64,000 bases of DNA from Pseudomonas sp. HN11 (GTDB taxonomy: Bacteria; Pseudomonadota; Gammaproteobacteria; Pseudomonadales; Pseudomonadaceae), in NCBI RefSeq assembly GCF_021390155.1, contig NZ_CP089985.1:3111001-3175000 (forward strand). The letters run 5' to 3'. This document shows positions 51,643 to 60,676 of the stretch, piece after piece (position 1 is the stretch's first letter; each line of letters opens with the position of its first letter). The notes under the pieces were generated by a model. The model did no database searches and had not been told where the DNA came from. It worked only from the letters and a program-made list of their open reading frames with translations. Both the position numbers and the translations under genes were made by a program.

Positions 51643-53144
51643 GCGCCCTCATCCTTGAGTAGAGGGGAGCCGGCGCCCATGTAGGTTGGGATGCCGCGCA
51701 GTACGCCCTGGAAATTATCCAGCGGTTCGCCTACCGTCATGCCTTGGCTGCCGATCCGGTATTCGCGAATAGTCGCTTCGTGGGAGCCGGTACGTTTCTT
51801 GATGATCGAGATAGCACGACGCACCTTGCCCAAGGCCTCAAAGTAGCGCAGCAGGATGACAGTATCCGCCAGGTAGGTGATGTCGACGGGTGCTTGCATA
51901 TCGCCAACCAGCCCGTGTTGCGCAACCGTCATGAACGTCGCTGCGCCCCGGCGATTGAGGTACAGCAGCAACTCGTGCATATGCAGGATCAGCGCATTTT
52001 CCTCGGGCATGGCGGCCTGGTAGCCGTTGATGCTGTCGATGACCACGGTTTTGATCCCGCGCTCGTCGACGCAACGGCGCACCCGGTGCGAGAACTCACC
52101 CGGCGACAACTCGGCGGCATCGACTTGTTCGATCAACAGGTTGCCGGTTTGCTGCAGAGCTGCAAGGTCGATACCCATGTTATTCATGCGCTCGAACAAC
52201 AGGCCTAGCTCTTCATCAAAAATAAACAGCGCAGCCTTCTCGCCACGCGCCACGGCCGCGGCCGCGAAAATCATCGAGATAAGCGACTTGCCGGTACCGG
52301 CCGGGCCGAGAATCAGGCTGCTGGAACCGGTCTCGACGCCGCCGCCCATCAGCGCATCCAGCGCTTTGATGCCGCTGCTCAGGGTTTCACGCTTGTAGCC
52401 ACCACGGTGCTCGGCCGCCACCAGGCGAGGGAACACATGGACGCCGTCCTGCATGATCGTGAAGTCGTGAAAACCGCCTCGGTATTTCTGACCACGGTAT
52501 TTCACCACGCGCACGCGCCGACGCTCGGCGCCGTAGCTGGGAGTCAGCTCTTCAAGGCGGATCACGCCATGCGCCACACTGTGCACGGTCTTGTCGAGGG
52601 ATTCGGTAGTCAGGTCGTCCAGCAGCAGAACAGTGGCGTCGTAGCGTACGAAGTAGTGCTTGATCGCCAGGATCTGGCGACGATAACGCAGTGAGCTTTG
52701 CGCGAGCAGGCGGATTTCCGAGAGGCTATCGATCACCACGCGCGTCGGCTTGACCCGCTCTACTACCTCAAAGATCTGCCGCGTGGCCTCACCCAATTCC
52801 AGGTCGGACGAGTACAGCAAACTCTGCTGGTGGTCGGCGTTGAGCAGGCTTTCCGGCGGCGTCAGTTCAAAGATATGAATATTGTCATCCAGGTCCCAAC
52901 CGTGGGACTTGGCGCCCTGGCGCAACTCACGTTCGGTTTCCGACAGGGTGATGTACAGCGATCGCTCGCCGTTTCTGGCCCCGGCCTGCAGGAAATGCAG
53001 GGCGACCGTGGTTTTACCGGTGCCGGGCTCACCTTCAAGCAGGAACAGGTGGCTACGCGAGAGTCCTCCGGCAAGAATGTCATCAAGACCTTCAATGCCA
53101 GTGGCCGCTTTTTCTTCGGGTATTTGCGCTTGGGATGTAGACAA
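51639..53144 (-). CDS. KaiC-like double RecA-domain ATPase
   Basis: 501 residues, two KaiC/RecA-type domains like cyanobacterial KaiC (about 519). Domain I has Walker A GEPGTGKTT (residues 38-46) and a carboxylate pair region SETE (E69, E71). Domain II has GPAGTGKS (280-287) and DEE (310-312). At the position of KaiC's autophosphorylated S431-T432 this protein has T423-Y424 (in DITYLADTVILLRYFE). kaiA and kaiB are absent. Non-cyanobacterial KaiC proteins are linked to stress resistance and signalling. It is the first gene of a two-gene operon with a hybrid kinase, which suggests it feeds or reads that kinase. Confidence 0.87.
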   Translation of the reverse strand: MSTSQAQIPEEKAATGIEGLDDILAGGLSRSHLFLLEGEPGTGKTTVALHFLQAGARNGERSLYITLSETERELRQGAKSHGWDLDDNIHIFELTPPESLLNADHQQSLLYSSDLELGEATRQIFEVVERVKPTRVVIDSLSEIRLLAQSSLRYRRQILAIKHYFVRYDATVLLLDDLTTESLDKTVHSVAHGVIRLEELTPSYGAERRRVRVVKYRGQKYRGGFHDFTIMQDGVHVFPRLVAAEHRGGYKRETLSSGIKALDALMGGGVETGSSSLILGPAGTGKSLISMIFAAAAVARGEKAALFIFDEELGLLFERMNNMGIDLAALQQTGNLLIEQVDAAELSPGEFSHRVRRCVDERGIKTVVIDSINGYQAAMPEENALILHMHELLLYLNRRGAATFMTVAQHGLVGDMQAPVDITYLADTVILLRYFEALGKVRRAISIIKKRTGSHEATIREYRIGSQGMTVGEPLDNFQGVLRGIPTYMGAGSPLLKDEGA

Positions 53145-53291
53145 GAAGTGCCCTCAGGTCACATACAAGTAGAGGATGCGCATCCGTGTGGAGGCGCCAT
53201 GTTCTTCTTGACCGCCGCGCTCTGCGGCGGTTCAACCTATTGCAGGAGAAATGAGGGATGCACCACGTTTTACGCGAACGTGCAAGCCAGC

Positions 53292-54350
53292 CTACAGGCC
53301 CTGCTGCAAGGCGGGATCATCCGGATTCTGCTGCTCAAGCTGCGCGAGCAGGACCTGCACATTCTGCAACTGGCCGCTTTCCTTCCAGTAATTGATCAAC
53401 AACACCCGAGCCTTGCGATTGGCGGGGTGACGTTGAATGATTTCTTCCAATTGGCGCTGGGCCGCTTCCAGTTCCTGCTGGGCATGCAGGGTGGTGGCCA
53501 GGTCGTAGCGGTAATCCTGATTATCCGGTTCCAGCTCTACCGCCTTGGACAGACCGAGCAGGGCATAGGGGCGCTCGCCATGGTGCAATAGCCACATTCC
53601 CAGCGCGTGTTGCAGATAAGCCGACTCTGGGTGAGCTGCCAATTGGCGCGCGAGTAATTGGCGGGATTCTTCGGTCTTGCCCTGTTTATCCAGCAGCTCG
53701 ATTTGCGCCACCCCGGCTTCCAGGTTGTCCGGTTGTAGGCGCATGGCCTGCTCCAAGGCATTTTGTGCGTCCGGCAACTGGGCGCTATGGATGTACAGGC
53801 GGGCCAGTTGAATCCATCCTTCCGCGGTTTCGGGCTGGGCCTTGAGCTTTGTGACGAACTCATCCAGTACCTGCTGCAAAGGGCCGAAGTAGAGGCCCAA
53901 GGTGTCGGGTGACAAGCCAAGCAAGGCATTGGCGGCAGTAAACCGTACCGCTTGTTGGTCATCGTCCAGCACCGGGCCGAGCAGCAGCGTACGCTGGCCG
54001 GTGGGCACCAGGCCGACAATGCTGTGGATGGCGGCCTCGCGCACCAGGGGCGACTCACTGACCAGATCTTTGTCCGCCAGTTTCAGGGCTTGGGGACTGG
54101 GATAGTTGGGCAACTCCGCATGCAAGGCAGCGCGGCGTTCGGGCGACAGGTCCGGCCGGCCCAGTTGCTGGTACAGCACGCGCGCCGCGCCAGGCTCGCC
54201 GTTACGCGCCTGTTTCAGGGCCTTGGAGTAACCATGGGCAATGGCGGGCGCTACGGCCACCGGAGTGGAACGGGAGAAATACCAGGTAGTCAGGACAATC
54301 AACAGTAGGGCGCACAGGCCGATGAGGGAGTAACGGCGTGACTTTGACAT
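53292..54350 (-). CDS. TPR-repeat membrane-anchored protein (CcmI/CcmH-like layout)
   Basis: 352 residues from MSKSRRYSLIGLCALLLIVL (ATG; a longer frame starts with TTG). One N-terminal membrane helix is followed by a Pro/Ala linker, a HEAT-like part (SESPLVREAAIHSIVGLVP, DDDQQAVRFTAANALLGL) and several TPRs (EGWIQLARLYIHSAQLPDAQNALEQAMRLQPD and following). It is a likely periplasm-facing scaffold. The substrate or partner is unknown; the TPR layout recalls cytochrome-maturation CcmI but no ccm genes are near. Confidence 0.8.
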   Translation of the reverse strand: MSKSRRYSLIGLCALLLIVLTTWYFSRSTPVAVAPAIAHGYSKALKQARNGEPGAARVLYQQLGRPDLSPERRAALHAELPNYPSPQALKLADKDLVSESPLVREAAIHSIVGLVPTGQRTLLLGPVLDDDQQAVRFTAANALLGLSPDTLGLYFGPLQQVLDEFVTKLKAQPETAEGWIQLARLYIHSAQLPDAQNALEQAMRLQPDNLEAGVAQIELLDKQGKTEESRQLLARQLAAHPESAYLQHALGMWLLHHGERPYALLGLSKAVELEPDNQDYRYDLATTLHAQQELEAAQRQLEEIIQRHPANRKARVLLINYWKESGQLQNVQVLLAQLEQQNPDDPALQQGL

Positions 54351-54420
54351 GCAGGCGTCCGAAAGCGTGGGCAGCAAAGCTGTCAGCTTCGGTCAGACCA
54401 TGGCAGGTGTCAAACCCATA

Positions 54421-55314
54421 TCAGGTGAGCACATATTCCACCGGCTCCAGGGACGGCGGCAGGTCGGTTTCGCCGAGGGCGGCCAATACTTCGCGCTCCA
54501 GGGTGCGCAGGATGGTATTGCAGGGCAGATCGTTTTCGTCAAAACCGAACGGATCCTCCAGATCGTCGCCGATTTCATCGAGACCGAAAAAGGTGTAGCT
54601 GACAATAGCGGTGAACACCGGCGTCAACCAGCCCAACGGTTCCGCCATGGCAAACGGCAGCAAGATGCAGAACAGGTAAATGGTGCGATGCAGCAACAAA
54701 GTATAGGGGAAGGGCAGCGGCGTGCTCTTGATCCGCTCGCATGACGCCTGCACCTGGCTGAGGCTGACCAGGCGCGCCTCCAGCTGGGTGTAGCGCCATT
54801 CGCTGATGACGCCTTGCTCGGCCAACGTCGAAAACCGCGAGCCAACCTGTTGCAGCAGGTTGTCGGGCAGGTTGGGGTGGTTGGCCTGGAACTGACTCCA
54901 GGGTTTTATCGCCAGGGCTTCATCTTCATGACGCAGTCGGGCGACCAGCCCGTGGGCGAAGCCGCATACGCTTCGCAGCAATCCCGAACGCTCGGCCGGA
55001 TCACTCAGCACCTGGGTTTCGCGAATCAATGAACGCACATCGATGATCATCTGCCCCAGTTGCTTGCGGCCCTCCCACCAGCGGTCATAGCAGGCGTTGT
55101 TGCGAAAGCTCATGAAGATCGACAACGACAGCCCGAGCAACGTGAACGGCGTGGCATTGACCTTGGAGAAATAGGCCGGGTGCAGGGTCTCCACCAGTAC
55201 GATCACTGAGGCCAGCAAAGTGACCAACAGGCTACGCAGCGCGATGCGCTTGGCAATCGAACCCTTGAGGGAAAACAGGATGCCCAGCAGGTTGGGTTTG
55301 GGTCGGACTATCAT
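54421..55314 (-). CDS. Bestrophin-like anion channel family protein (UPF0187)
   Basis: 297 residues. The family is recognised from FMSFRNNACYDRWWEGRKQLGQ, then hydrophobic helices and the C-terminal FGLDEIGDDLEDPFGFDENDLPC. Bacterial bestrophins form pentameric ion channels in the inner membrane. Same strand as the TPR gene, 70 bp upstream of its start. The opening MIVRPKPNLLGILFSLKGSI fits the usual start. Confidence 0.9.
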   Translation of the reverse strand: MIVRPKPNLLGILFSLKGSIAKRIALRSLLVTLLASVIVLVETLHPAYFSKVNATPFTLLGLSLSIFMSFRNNACYDRWWEGRKQLGQMIIDVRSLIRETQVLSDPAERSGLLRSVCGFAHGLVARLRHEDEALAIKPWSQFQANHPNLPDNLLQQVGSRFSTLAEQGVISEWRYTQLEARLVSLSQVQASCERIKSTPLPFPYTLLLHRTIYLFCILLPFAMAEPLGWLTPVFTAIVSYTFFGLDEIGDDLEDPFGFDENDLPCNTILRTLEREVLAALGETDLPPSLEPVEYVLT

Positions 55315-55513
55315 TCAGGGGCGGGCTTCTTCGCGGCGCAGGCTGTCAGGTTAGAAGCATGCGCTGCGCCCGTCCAATCGCTTGGGCTGACTGACTGATC
55401 GGCGGGGTCGATGACTGGCCAAACCAGTCAGGCAGGTTGAGGGCTTTGACCATTGCCGCTGAGGCGCGACAGGGCGACTATTTCGACGATTCTGACTGTT
55501 AAAGAGAACAACA

Positions 55514-56281
55514 ATGCAGATTGAGAACAAAATCTTCCTGGTCAGTGGCGGCGCATCCGGTCTGGGTGCGGCCACCGCTGAAATGCTCGTAGCGGCAGGT
55601 GCCAAAGTGATGCTGGTGGACCTCAACGCCGATGCCGTGGCAGCCAAAGCCCGGCAGTTGGGCGAGAATGCCCGCAGCGCGGTGGCGGACATCAGCCAGG
55701 AAGCGGCCGCCGAAGCCGCCGTACAGGCCACTGTTGCAGCCTTTGGCGGGTTGCATGGGCTGGTGAACTGCGCCGGCGTGGTGCGCGGCGAGAAAATCCT
55801 CGGCAAGAACGGCCCCCACGGCCTGGCCAGCTTTACCCAGGTGATCACCGTCAACCTGATCGGCAGCTTTAACCTGTTGCGCTTGGCGGCTGCCGCCATT
55901 GCTGAAACCGAGGCGAATGCCGACGGCGAGCGCGGTGTGATCATCAACACAGCCTCCGTCGCCGCGTTTGACGGGCAGATCGGCCAGGCGGCGTATGCCG
56001 CGTCCAAGGGCGCCATCGCCAGCCTCACCCTGCCGGCCGCACGTGAGTTGGCGCGGTTTGGCATCCGTGTCATGACCATCGCCCCCGGCATCTTCGAAAC
56101 ACCGATGATGGCCGGCATGACCCCGCAAGTGCGCGACTCGCTGGCCGCCGGCGTGCCATTCCCGCCACGCCTGGGCAAACCCGCCGAATACGCCGCGCTG
56201 GTGCGACACATCATTGAAAACAGCATGCTCAATGGCGAGGTGATCCGTCTTGACGGTGCCTTGCGCATGGCGGCCAAGTAA
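55514..56281 (+). CDS. SDR 3-hydroxyacyl-CoA dehydrogenase (HSD17B10-like), isoleucine branch
   Basis: 255 residues. Rossmann motif [15 protein letters not shown], catalytic Ser in NTASVAAF and the YxxxK in [14 protein letters not shown]. The sequence resembles type II 3-hydroxyacyl-CoA dehydrogenase, which oxidises 2-methyl-3-hydroxybutyryl-CoA to 2-methylacetoacetyl-CoA. First gene of a four-gene operon with thiolase, acyl-CoA dehydrogenase and enoyl-CoA hydratase, the same order as the isoleucine-degradation operon of P. putida. Confidence 0.88.
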   Translation: MQIENKIFLVSGGASGLGAATAEMLVAAGAKVMLVDLNADAVAAKARQLGENARSAVADISQEAAAEAAVQATVAAFGGLHGLVNCAGVVRGEKILGKNGPHGLASFTQVITVNLIGSFNLLRLAAAAIAETEANADGERGVIINTASVAAFDGQIGQAAYAASKGAIASLTLPAARELARFGIRVMTIAPGIFETPMMAGMTPQVRDSLAAGVPFPPRLGKPAEYAALVRHIIENSMLNGEVIRLDGALRMAAK

Positions 56282-56293
56282 GGAGGATTTTTC

Positions 56294-57478
56294 ATGACCG
56301 ATCCCATCGTTATTGTCAGCGCCGTGCGCACGCCCATGGGCGGATTCCAGGGTGACCTCAAGGGGCTGACCGCGCCGCAGTTGGGCGCCGCCGCGATTCG
56401 TGCGGCCGTCGAACGCGCCGGTATCGCCACCGATGCCGTGGATGAAGTGCTGTTTGGCTGCGTACTGCCCGCCGGCCTCGGCCAGGCACCCGCACGCCAG
56501 GCTGCGCTGGGTGCCGGGCTGGACAAGGCCACGCGCTGCACTACCCTCAACAAAATGTGCGGCTCGGGCATGCAAGCCGCGATCCTGGCCCATGATTCGC
56601 TGCTGGCCGGCAGTGTCGGCGTGGTGATTGCCGGTGGCATGGAAAGCATGTCCAACGCGCCGTACCTGCTGGACCGCGCGCGCAGCGGCTATCGCATGGG
56701 CCACGGCAAGGTACTGGATCACATGTTCCTTGACGGCCTGGAGGACGCCTACGACAAAGGTCGCCTGATGGGCACCTTCGCCGAGGACTGCGCCCTGCAT
56801 AACGGTTTTACCCGCGAGGCCCAGGACGCTTTTGCCATCGCTTCGCTGACCCGTGCGCAAGAGGCGATTACCCATGGCAACTTTGCCGCCGAAATTGTTC
56901 CGGTGCAGGTCACTGTGGGCAAAGAGCAGAAAACCATTCTGCATGATGAGCAGCCGCCCAAGGCCAGGCTGGACAAGATCAGCACCCTGAAGCCGGCCTT
57001 TCGCGAAGGCGGCACGGTGACGGCGGCCAACTCCAGCTCGATTTCCGACGGTGCGGCGGCGTTGTTGTTGATGCGCCGGTCCGAGGCCGAGAAACGTGGC
57101 CTCAAGCCCTTGGCGGTTATTCACGGTCACGCGGCGTTTGCCGATGAGCCGGGCCTATTCCCGGTGGCGCCGGTAGGCGCGATCCGCAAACTGATGACCA
57201 AGACCGGCTGGAACCTGAGTGAGGTCGACCTGTTCGAGATCAACGAAGCCTTCGCCGTGGTCAGCCTGGCGACCATGAGCAAGCTGGAAATTCCCCACGC
57301 CAAGGTCAATATCCACGGCGGCGCCTGTGCCCTCGGCCATCCGATCGGTGCGTCCGGCGCACGAATCCTGGTGACCCTGCTCTCGGCCCTGCGCCAGAAC
57401 GGCCTCAAGCGTGGCGTCGCGGCCATCTGCATCGGCGGTGGTGAAGCCACGGCCATGGCCGTCGAATGCCTGTATTAA
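56294..57478 (+). CDS. Acetyl-CoA C-acyltransferase (thiolase), isoleucine branch
   Basis: 394 residues. Catalytic Cys in TTLNKMCGSGMQAA, His in GGACALGHPIGASGAR and the second Cys in CIGGGEATAMAVE. In this operon it would cleave 2-methylacetoacetyl-CoA to acetyl-CoA and propionyl-CoA. It follows the SDR by 12 bp with AAGGAGG before the ATG. Confidence 0.93.
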   Translation: MTDPIVIVSAVRTPMGGFQGDLKGLTAPQLGAAAIRAAVERAGIATDAVDEVLFGCVLPAGLGQAPARQAALGAGLDKATRCTTLNKMCGSGMQAAILAHDSLLAGSVGVVIAGGMESMSNAPYLLDRARSGYRMGHGKVLDHMFLDGLEDAYDKGRLMGTFAEDCALHNGFTREAQDAFAIASLTRAQEAITHGNFAAEIVPVQVTVGKEQKTILHDEQPPKARLDKISTLKPAFREGGTVTAANSSSISDGAAALLLMRRSEAEKRGLKPLAVIHGHAAFADEPGLFPVAPVGAIRKLMTKTGWNLSEVDLFEINEAFAVVSLATMSKLEIPHAKVNIHGGACALGHPIGASGARILVTLLSALRQNGLKRGVAAICIGGGEATAMAVECLY

Positions 57479-57522
57479 TTAACAGCAGCTGAAAACTTGT
57501 GGCTGCTATAGGAATCTGCACC

Positions 57523-58650
57523 ATGCTACCCAATGACGAACACCTGCAAATCAGCGACGCGGCCCGGCAATTTGCCCAGGAGCGCCTGAAACCCTTTGCC
57601 GCCGAATGGGACCGCGAACACCGTTTTCCCAAGGAGGCCATCGGTGAAATGGCCGAGCTGGGATTTTTCGGCATGCTGGTGCCGGAACAGTGGGGTGGTT
57701 GCGACACTGGCTACCTGGCCTACGCCATGGCGCTGGAAGAAATCGCCGCCGGTGATGGCGCCTGTTCCACCATCATGAGCGTGCACAACTCGGTCGGTTG
57801 CGTGCCGATCCTCAAATTCGGCAACGACCAACAGAAAGAGCAGTTCCTCAAACCCCTGGCCAGCGGCGCCATGCTCGGCGCCTTTGCGCTGACTGAACCC
57901 CAGGCCGGTTCCGACGCCAGCAGCCTGAAAACCCGCGCACGACTGGACGGTGACCATTACGTATTGAATGGCTGCAAGCAGTTCATCACTTCCGGGCAAA
58001 ACGCCGGCATTGTGATTGTGTTCGCCGTGACCGATCCGGCTGCGGGCAAACGCGGGATCAGCGCATTTATTGTGCCGACCGACTCGCCGGGCTACAGCGT
58101 GGCACGGGTCGAAGACAAACTCGGGCAGCATGCGTCCGATACCTGTCAACTGCTGTTTGAGGACGTCAAGGTGCCGGTCGCCAACCGGCTGGGGGAGGAG
58201 GGCGAAGGCTACAAAATCGCCTTGGCCAACCTCGAAGGTGGCCGTGTGGGTATCGCCTCGCAGTCAGTAGGCATGGCCCGCGCGGCATTTGAGGCGGCCC
58301 GTGATTATGCGAGGGAACGTGAAAGCTTCGGCAAGTCACTGATTGAGCACCAGGCCGTGGCCTTTCGCTTGGCGGACATGGCCACGCAAATAGCGGTGGC
58401 GCGGCAAATGGTGCATTACGCCGCCGCCCTGCGTGACAGTGGCAAGCCCGCACTGGTGGAAGCCTCGATGGCGAAGCTGTTTGCTTCGGAAATGGCCGAG
58501 AAAGTCTGTTCGGCCGCCTTGCAAACCTTGGGCGGTTACGGTTACCTGAGCGACTTCCCCCTGGAGCGGATCTACCGCGACGTGCGGGTCTGCCAGATTT
58601 ACGAAGGCACCAGCGATATCCAGCGCATGGTCATCTCACGCAATCTCTAA
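57523..58650 (+). CDS. Short-chain acyl-CoA dehydrogenase (2-methylbutyryl-CoA type)
   Basis: 375 residues from [20 protein letters not shown] (AGGA 9 nt upstream). Family strings are [11 protein letters not shown], the substrate loop and the C-terminal [37 protein letters not shown], with the catalytic Glu in YEGTSDIQ. It would oxidise 2-methylbutyryl-CoA to tiglyl-CoA. It is 44 bp after the thiolase. Confidence 0.92.
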   Translation: MLPNDEHLQISDAARQFAQERLKPFAAEWDREHRFPKEAIGEMAELGFFGMLVPEQWGGCDTGYLAYAMALEEIAAGDGACSTIMSVHNSVGCVPILKFGNDQQKEQFLKPLASGAMLGAFALTEPQAGSDASSLKTRARLDGDHYVLNGCKQFITSGQNAGIVIVFAVTDPAAGKRGISAFIVPTDSPGYSVARVEDKLGQHASDTCQLLFEDVKVPVANRLGEEGEGYKIALANLEGGRVGIASQSVGMARAAFEAARDYARERESFGKSLIEHQAVAFRLADMATQIAVARQMVHYAAALRDSGKPALVEASMAKLFASEMAEKVCSAALQTLGGYGYLSDFPLERIYRDVRVCQIYEGTSDIQRMVISRNL

Positions 58651-58661
58651 GGAGCCGATAC

Positions 58662-59435
58662 ATGAGTTACGAAACCATTTTGCTCGACGTCCAGGGCCGC
58701 GTCGGGTTGATTACCCTCAATCGCCCGCAAGCCTTGAACGCCCTGAACGCGCAACTGGTCAGTGAATTGAATCAGGCGCTGGATGGCCTGGAAGCCAACC
58801 CGGAAATTGGCTGCATCGTGCTGACCGGCTCCAAGAAAGCCTTCGCCGCCGGTGCCGACATCAAGGAAATGGCTGACCTGACCTACCCGCAGATCTACCT
58901 TGACGACCTGTTCAGCGACAGCGACCGCGTGGCCAACCGCCGCAAGCCGATCATCGCCGCCGTCAACGGCTTTGCCCTGGGCGGTGGTTGTGAACTGGCA
59001 CTGATGTGCGACTTCATCCTGGCGGGCGACGGCGCCAAGTTCGGCCAACCGGAAATCAACCTCGGCGTACTGCCGGGCATGGGCGGCACCCAGCGCCTGA
59101 CCCGCGCCGTGGGCAAGGCCAAGGCCATGGAAATGTGCCTGACCGGGCGCTTTATCGATGCCGTAGAAGCAGAGCGCTGCGGGATTGTCGCGCGTATCGT
59201 GCCGGCCGATGATTTGCTGGAAGAAGCGCTGAAAGTCGCCACCCTTATTGCCGGCAAGTCGGTGCCGATCAGTATGATGGTCAAGGAAAGTGTGAACCGC
59301 GCGTTTGAAGTGAGTTTGTCGGAAGGCGTGCGCTTTGAGCGCCGGGTGTTCCACGCGGCGTTTGCAACGCAGGATCAGAAGGAAGGCATGGCGGCGTTTG
59401 TGGCCAAGCGTGCGCCTGAGTTCAAGGATAAGTGA
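58662..59435 (+). CDS. Enoyl-CoA hydratase (isoleucine/valine branch)
   Basis: 257 residues. The crotonase fold is seen in [16 protein letters not shown], the oxyanion-hole strings [16 protein letters not shown] and [15 protein letters not shown], and the catalytic Glu in [19 protein letters not shown]. It hydrates tiglyl-CoA and probably methacrylyl-CoA as well, linking it to the convergent valine genes. Last gene of the operon, followed by a repeat-rich terminator. Confidence 0.93.
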   Translation: MSYETILLDVQGRVGLITLNRPQALNALNAQLVSELNQALDGLEANPEIGCIVLTGSKKAFAAGADIKEMADLTYPQIYLDDLFSDSDRVANRRKPIIAAVNGFALGGGCELALMCDFILAGDGAKFGQPEINLGVLPGMGGTQRLTRAVGKAKAMEMCLTGRFIDAVEAERCGIVARIVPADDLLEEALKVATLIAGKSVPISMMVKESVNRAFEVSLSEGVRFERRVFHAAFATQDQKEGMAAFVAKRAPEFKDK

Positions 59436-59447
59436 CAGTTGTTAGCC

Positions 59448-59513
59448 TCAAGCTGCAAGCTGCAAGCTGCAAGCTGCAAGTAAAAGCCAGTTCGCCTTTA
59501 CTTGCAGCTTGAG
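59448..59513 (+). terminator. Slippable repeat-containing terminator between the isoleucine and valine operons
   Basis: Four tandem copies of AGCTGCA (59451-59478) precede an inverted sequence TTTACTTGCAGCTTG (59497-59511). The right arm can pair with the last copy (15 bp, including the flanking AGTAAA) or with the first copy (13 bp, CTCAAGCTGCAAG). The stem-loop lies between convergent genes; no long U tract follows. Confidence 0.65.
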
Positions 59514-59521
59514 ACTTGTTG

Positions 59522-60673
59522 CTAAAGCATATAATGCTTCAGTTCCCTGGCAATCACCATCCGCTGAATTTCACTGGTCCCCTCATAAACCTGCGTGATC
59601 CGCGCATCCCGGTAGTAACGCTCCACCGGGTAATCCTCCAAGTACCCATACCCGCCATGAATCTGCATCGCTGACGAGCAGACTTTCTCCGCCATTTCCG
59701 AAGCAAACAGCTTGGCCTGGGATGCTTCCGACAAGCAGGGCTTACCGGCGCTGCGCAGTCGCGCGGCGTGCAGGATCAACAAACGCGCGGCGTTCAGTTG
59801 GGTTTGCATGTCGGCCAACAGATTGGCCACGCTCTGGTGTTCGATGATGGCCTTGTTGAACTGCACGCGATCACGGGCGTAAGCCAGCGCCGCTTCGAAC
59901 GCCGCACGGGCGATTCCGAGTGCCTGGGCTGCAATACCAATGCGTCCACCTTCGAGATTGGACAGGGCAATCGCCAGGCCTTTGCCGCGCTCACCCAGGA
60001 GGTTGGCTTCGGGTACGCTGCATTGGCTGAGGGTGACGGCGCAGGTATCGGAGGCGCGGATGCCCATCTTGTGCTCGGTGCGATCCACCACAAACCCTGG
60101 CGTGGCAGTCGGCACCAGGAACGCCGAGATACCTTTTTTGCCCAGCTCAGGGTCGGTCACGGCAAACACGATAGCCAGCTTGGCGCGCTTGCCGTTACTG
60201 ACGAACTGCTTGGCACCGGTGATTACCCACTGGCCGTCACGCAGTTCGGCGCGGGTGCGCAGGTTATGGGCTTCGGAGCCGGCCTGGGGTTCGGTCAGGC
60301 AGAAGCACCCAATTGCCTGGCCACTGGCGAGATCCGCCAGCCAGGTTTGCTTCTGCGCGTCTGAGCCGTAGTTGAGAATTGGCCCGCAACCCACTGAATT
60401 ATGAATACTCATCAACGCGCCAGTGGCGCCGTCACCGGCGGAAATCTCTTCCACGGCGAGGGCATAGGCAACGTAATCGACATAGGTGCCGCCCCATTCT
60501 TCGGGCACCACCATGCCCAGCAGGCCCAACTCACCCATTTTCGCCACCAGGGCGTCGTCGATCCACCCAGCTTTCTCCCAGGCTTGGGCATGAGGGGCGA
60601 TTTCACCACGGGCGAAGTCGCGAGCCATGTCGCGGATCATCACTTGTTCTTCAGTATATTCAATATCTTGCAT
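59522..60673 (-). CDS. Isobutyryl-CoA dehydrogenase-like acyl-CoA dehydrogenase
   Basis: 383 residues. The C-terminal [42 protein letters not shown] carries the catalytic Glu (YEGTSEIQ). FAD/acyl motifs [12 protein letters not shown] and [13 protein letters not shown] are in place. It would convert isobutyryl-CoA to methacrylyl-CoA in valine catabolism, and is distinct from the plus-strand dehydrogenase with which it shares the same fold. It is 3 bp downstream of the 3-hydroxyisobutyryl-CoA hydrolase gene. Confidence 0.9.
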   Translation of the reverse strand: MQDIEYTEEQVMIRDMARDFARGEIAPHAQAWEKAGWIDDALVAKMGELGLLGMVVPEEWGGTYVDYVAYALAVEEISAGDGATGALMSIHNSVGCGPILNYGSDAQKQTWLADLASGQAIGCFCLTEPQAGSEAHNLRTRAELRDGQWVITGAKQFVSNGKRAKLAIVFAVTDPELGKKGISAFLVPTATPGFVVDRTEHKMGIRASDTCAVTLSQCSVPEANLLGERGKGLAIALSNLEGGRIGIAAQALGIARAAFEAALAYARDRVQFNKAIIEHQSVANLLADMQTQLNAARLLILHAARLRSAGKPCLSEASQAKLFASEMAEKVCSSAMQIHGGYGYLEDYPVERYYRDARITQVYEGTSEIQRMVIARELKHYML

Positions 60674-60676
60674 GAC

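Noticed and set aside
51639..53144. A circadian clock locus
   Set aside because: kaiA and kaiB are missing from the window and the phosphosite pair is not Ser-Thr.
55499..57130. Long minus-strand frame of 543 codons
   Set aside because: It runs antisense through the SDR and thiolase genes, is low in recognisable motifs and overlaps two well-identified enzymes.
59448..59513. CRISPR-like repeats
   Set aside because: The repeat unit is only 7 bp and directly tandem with no spacers.
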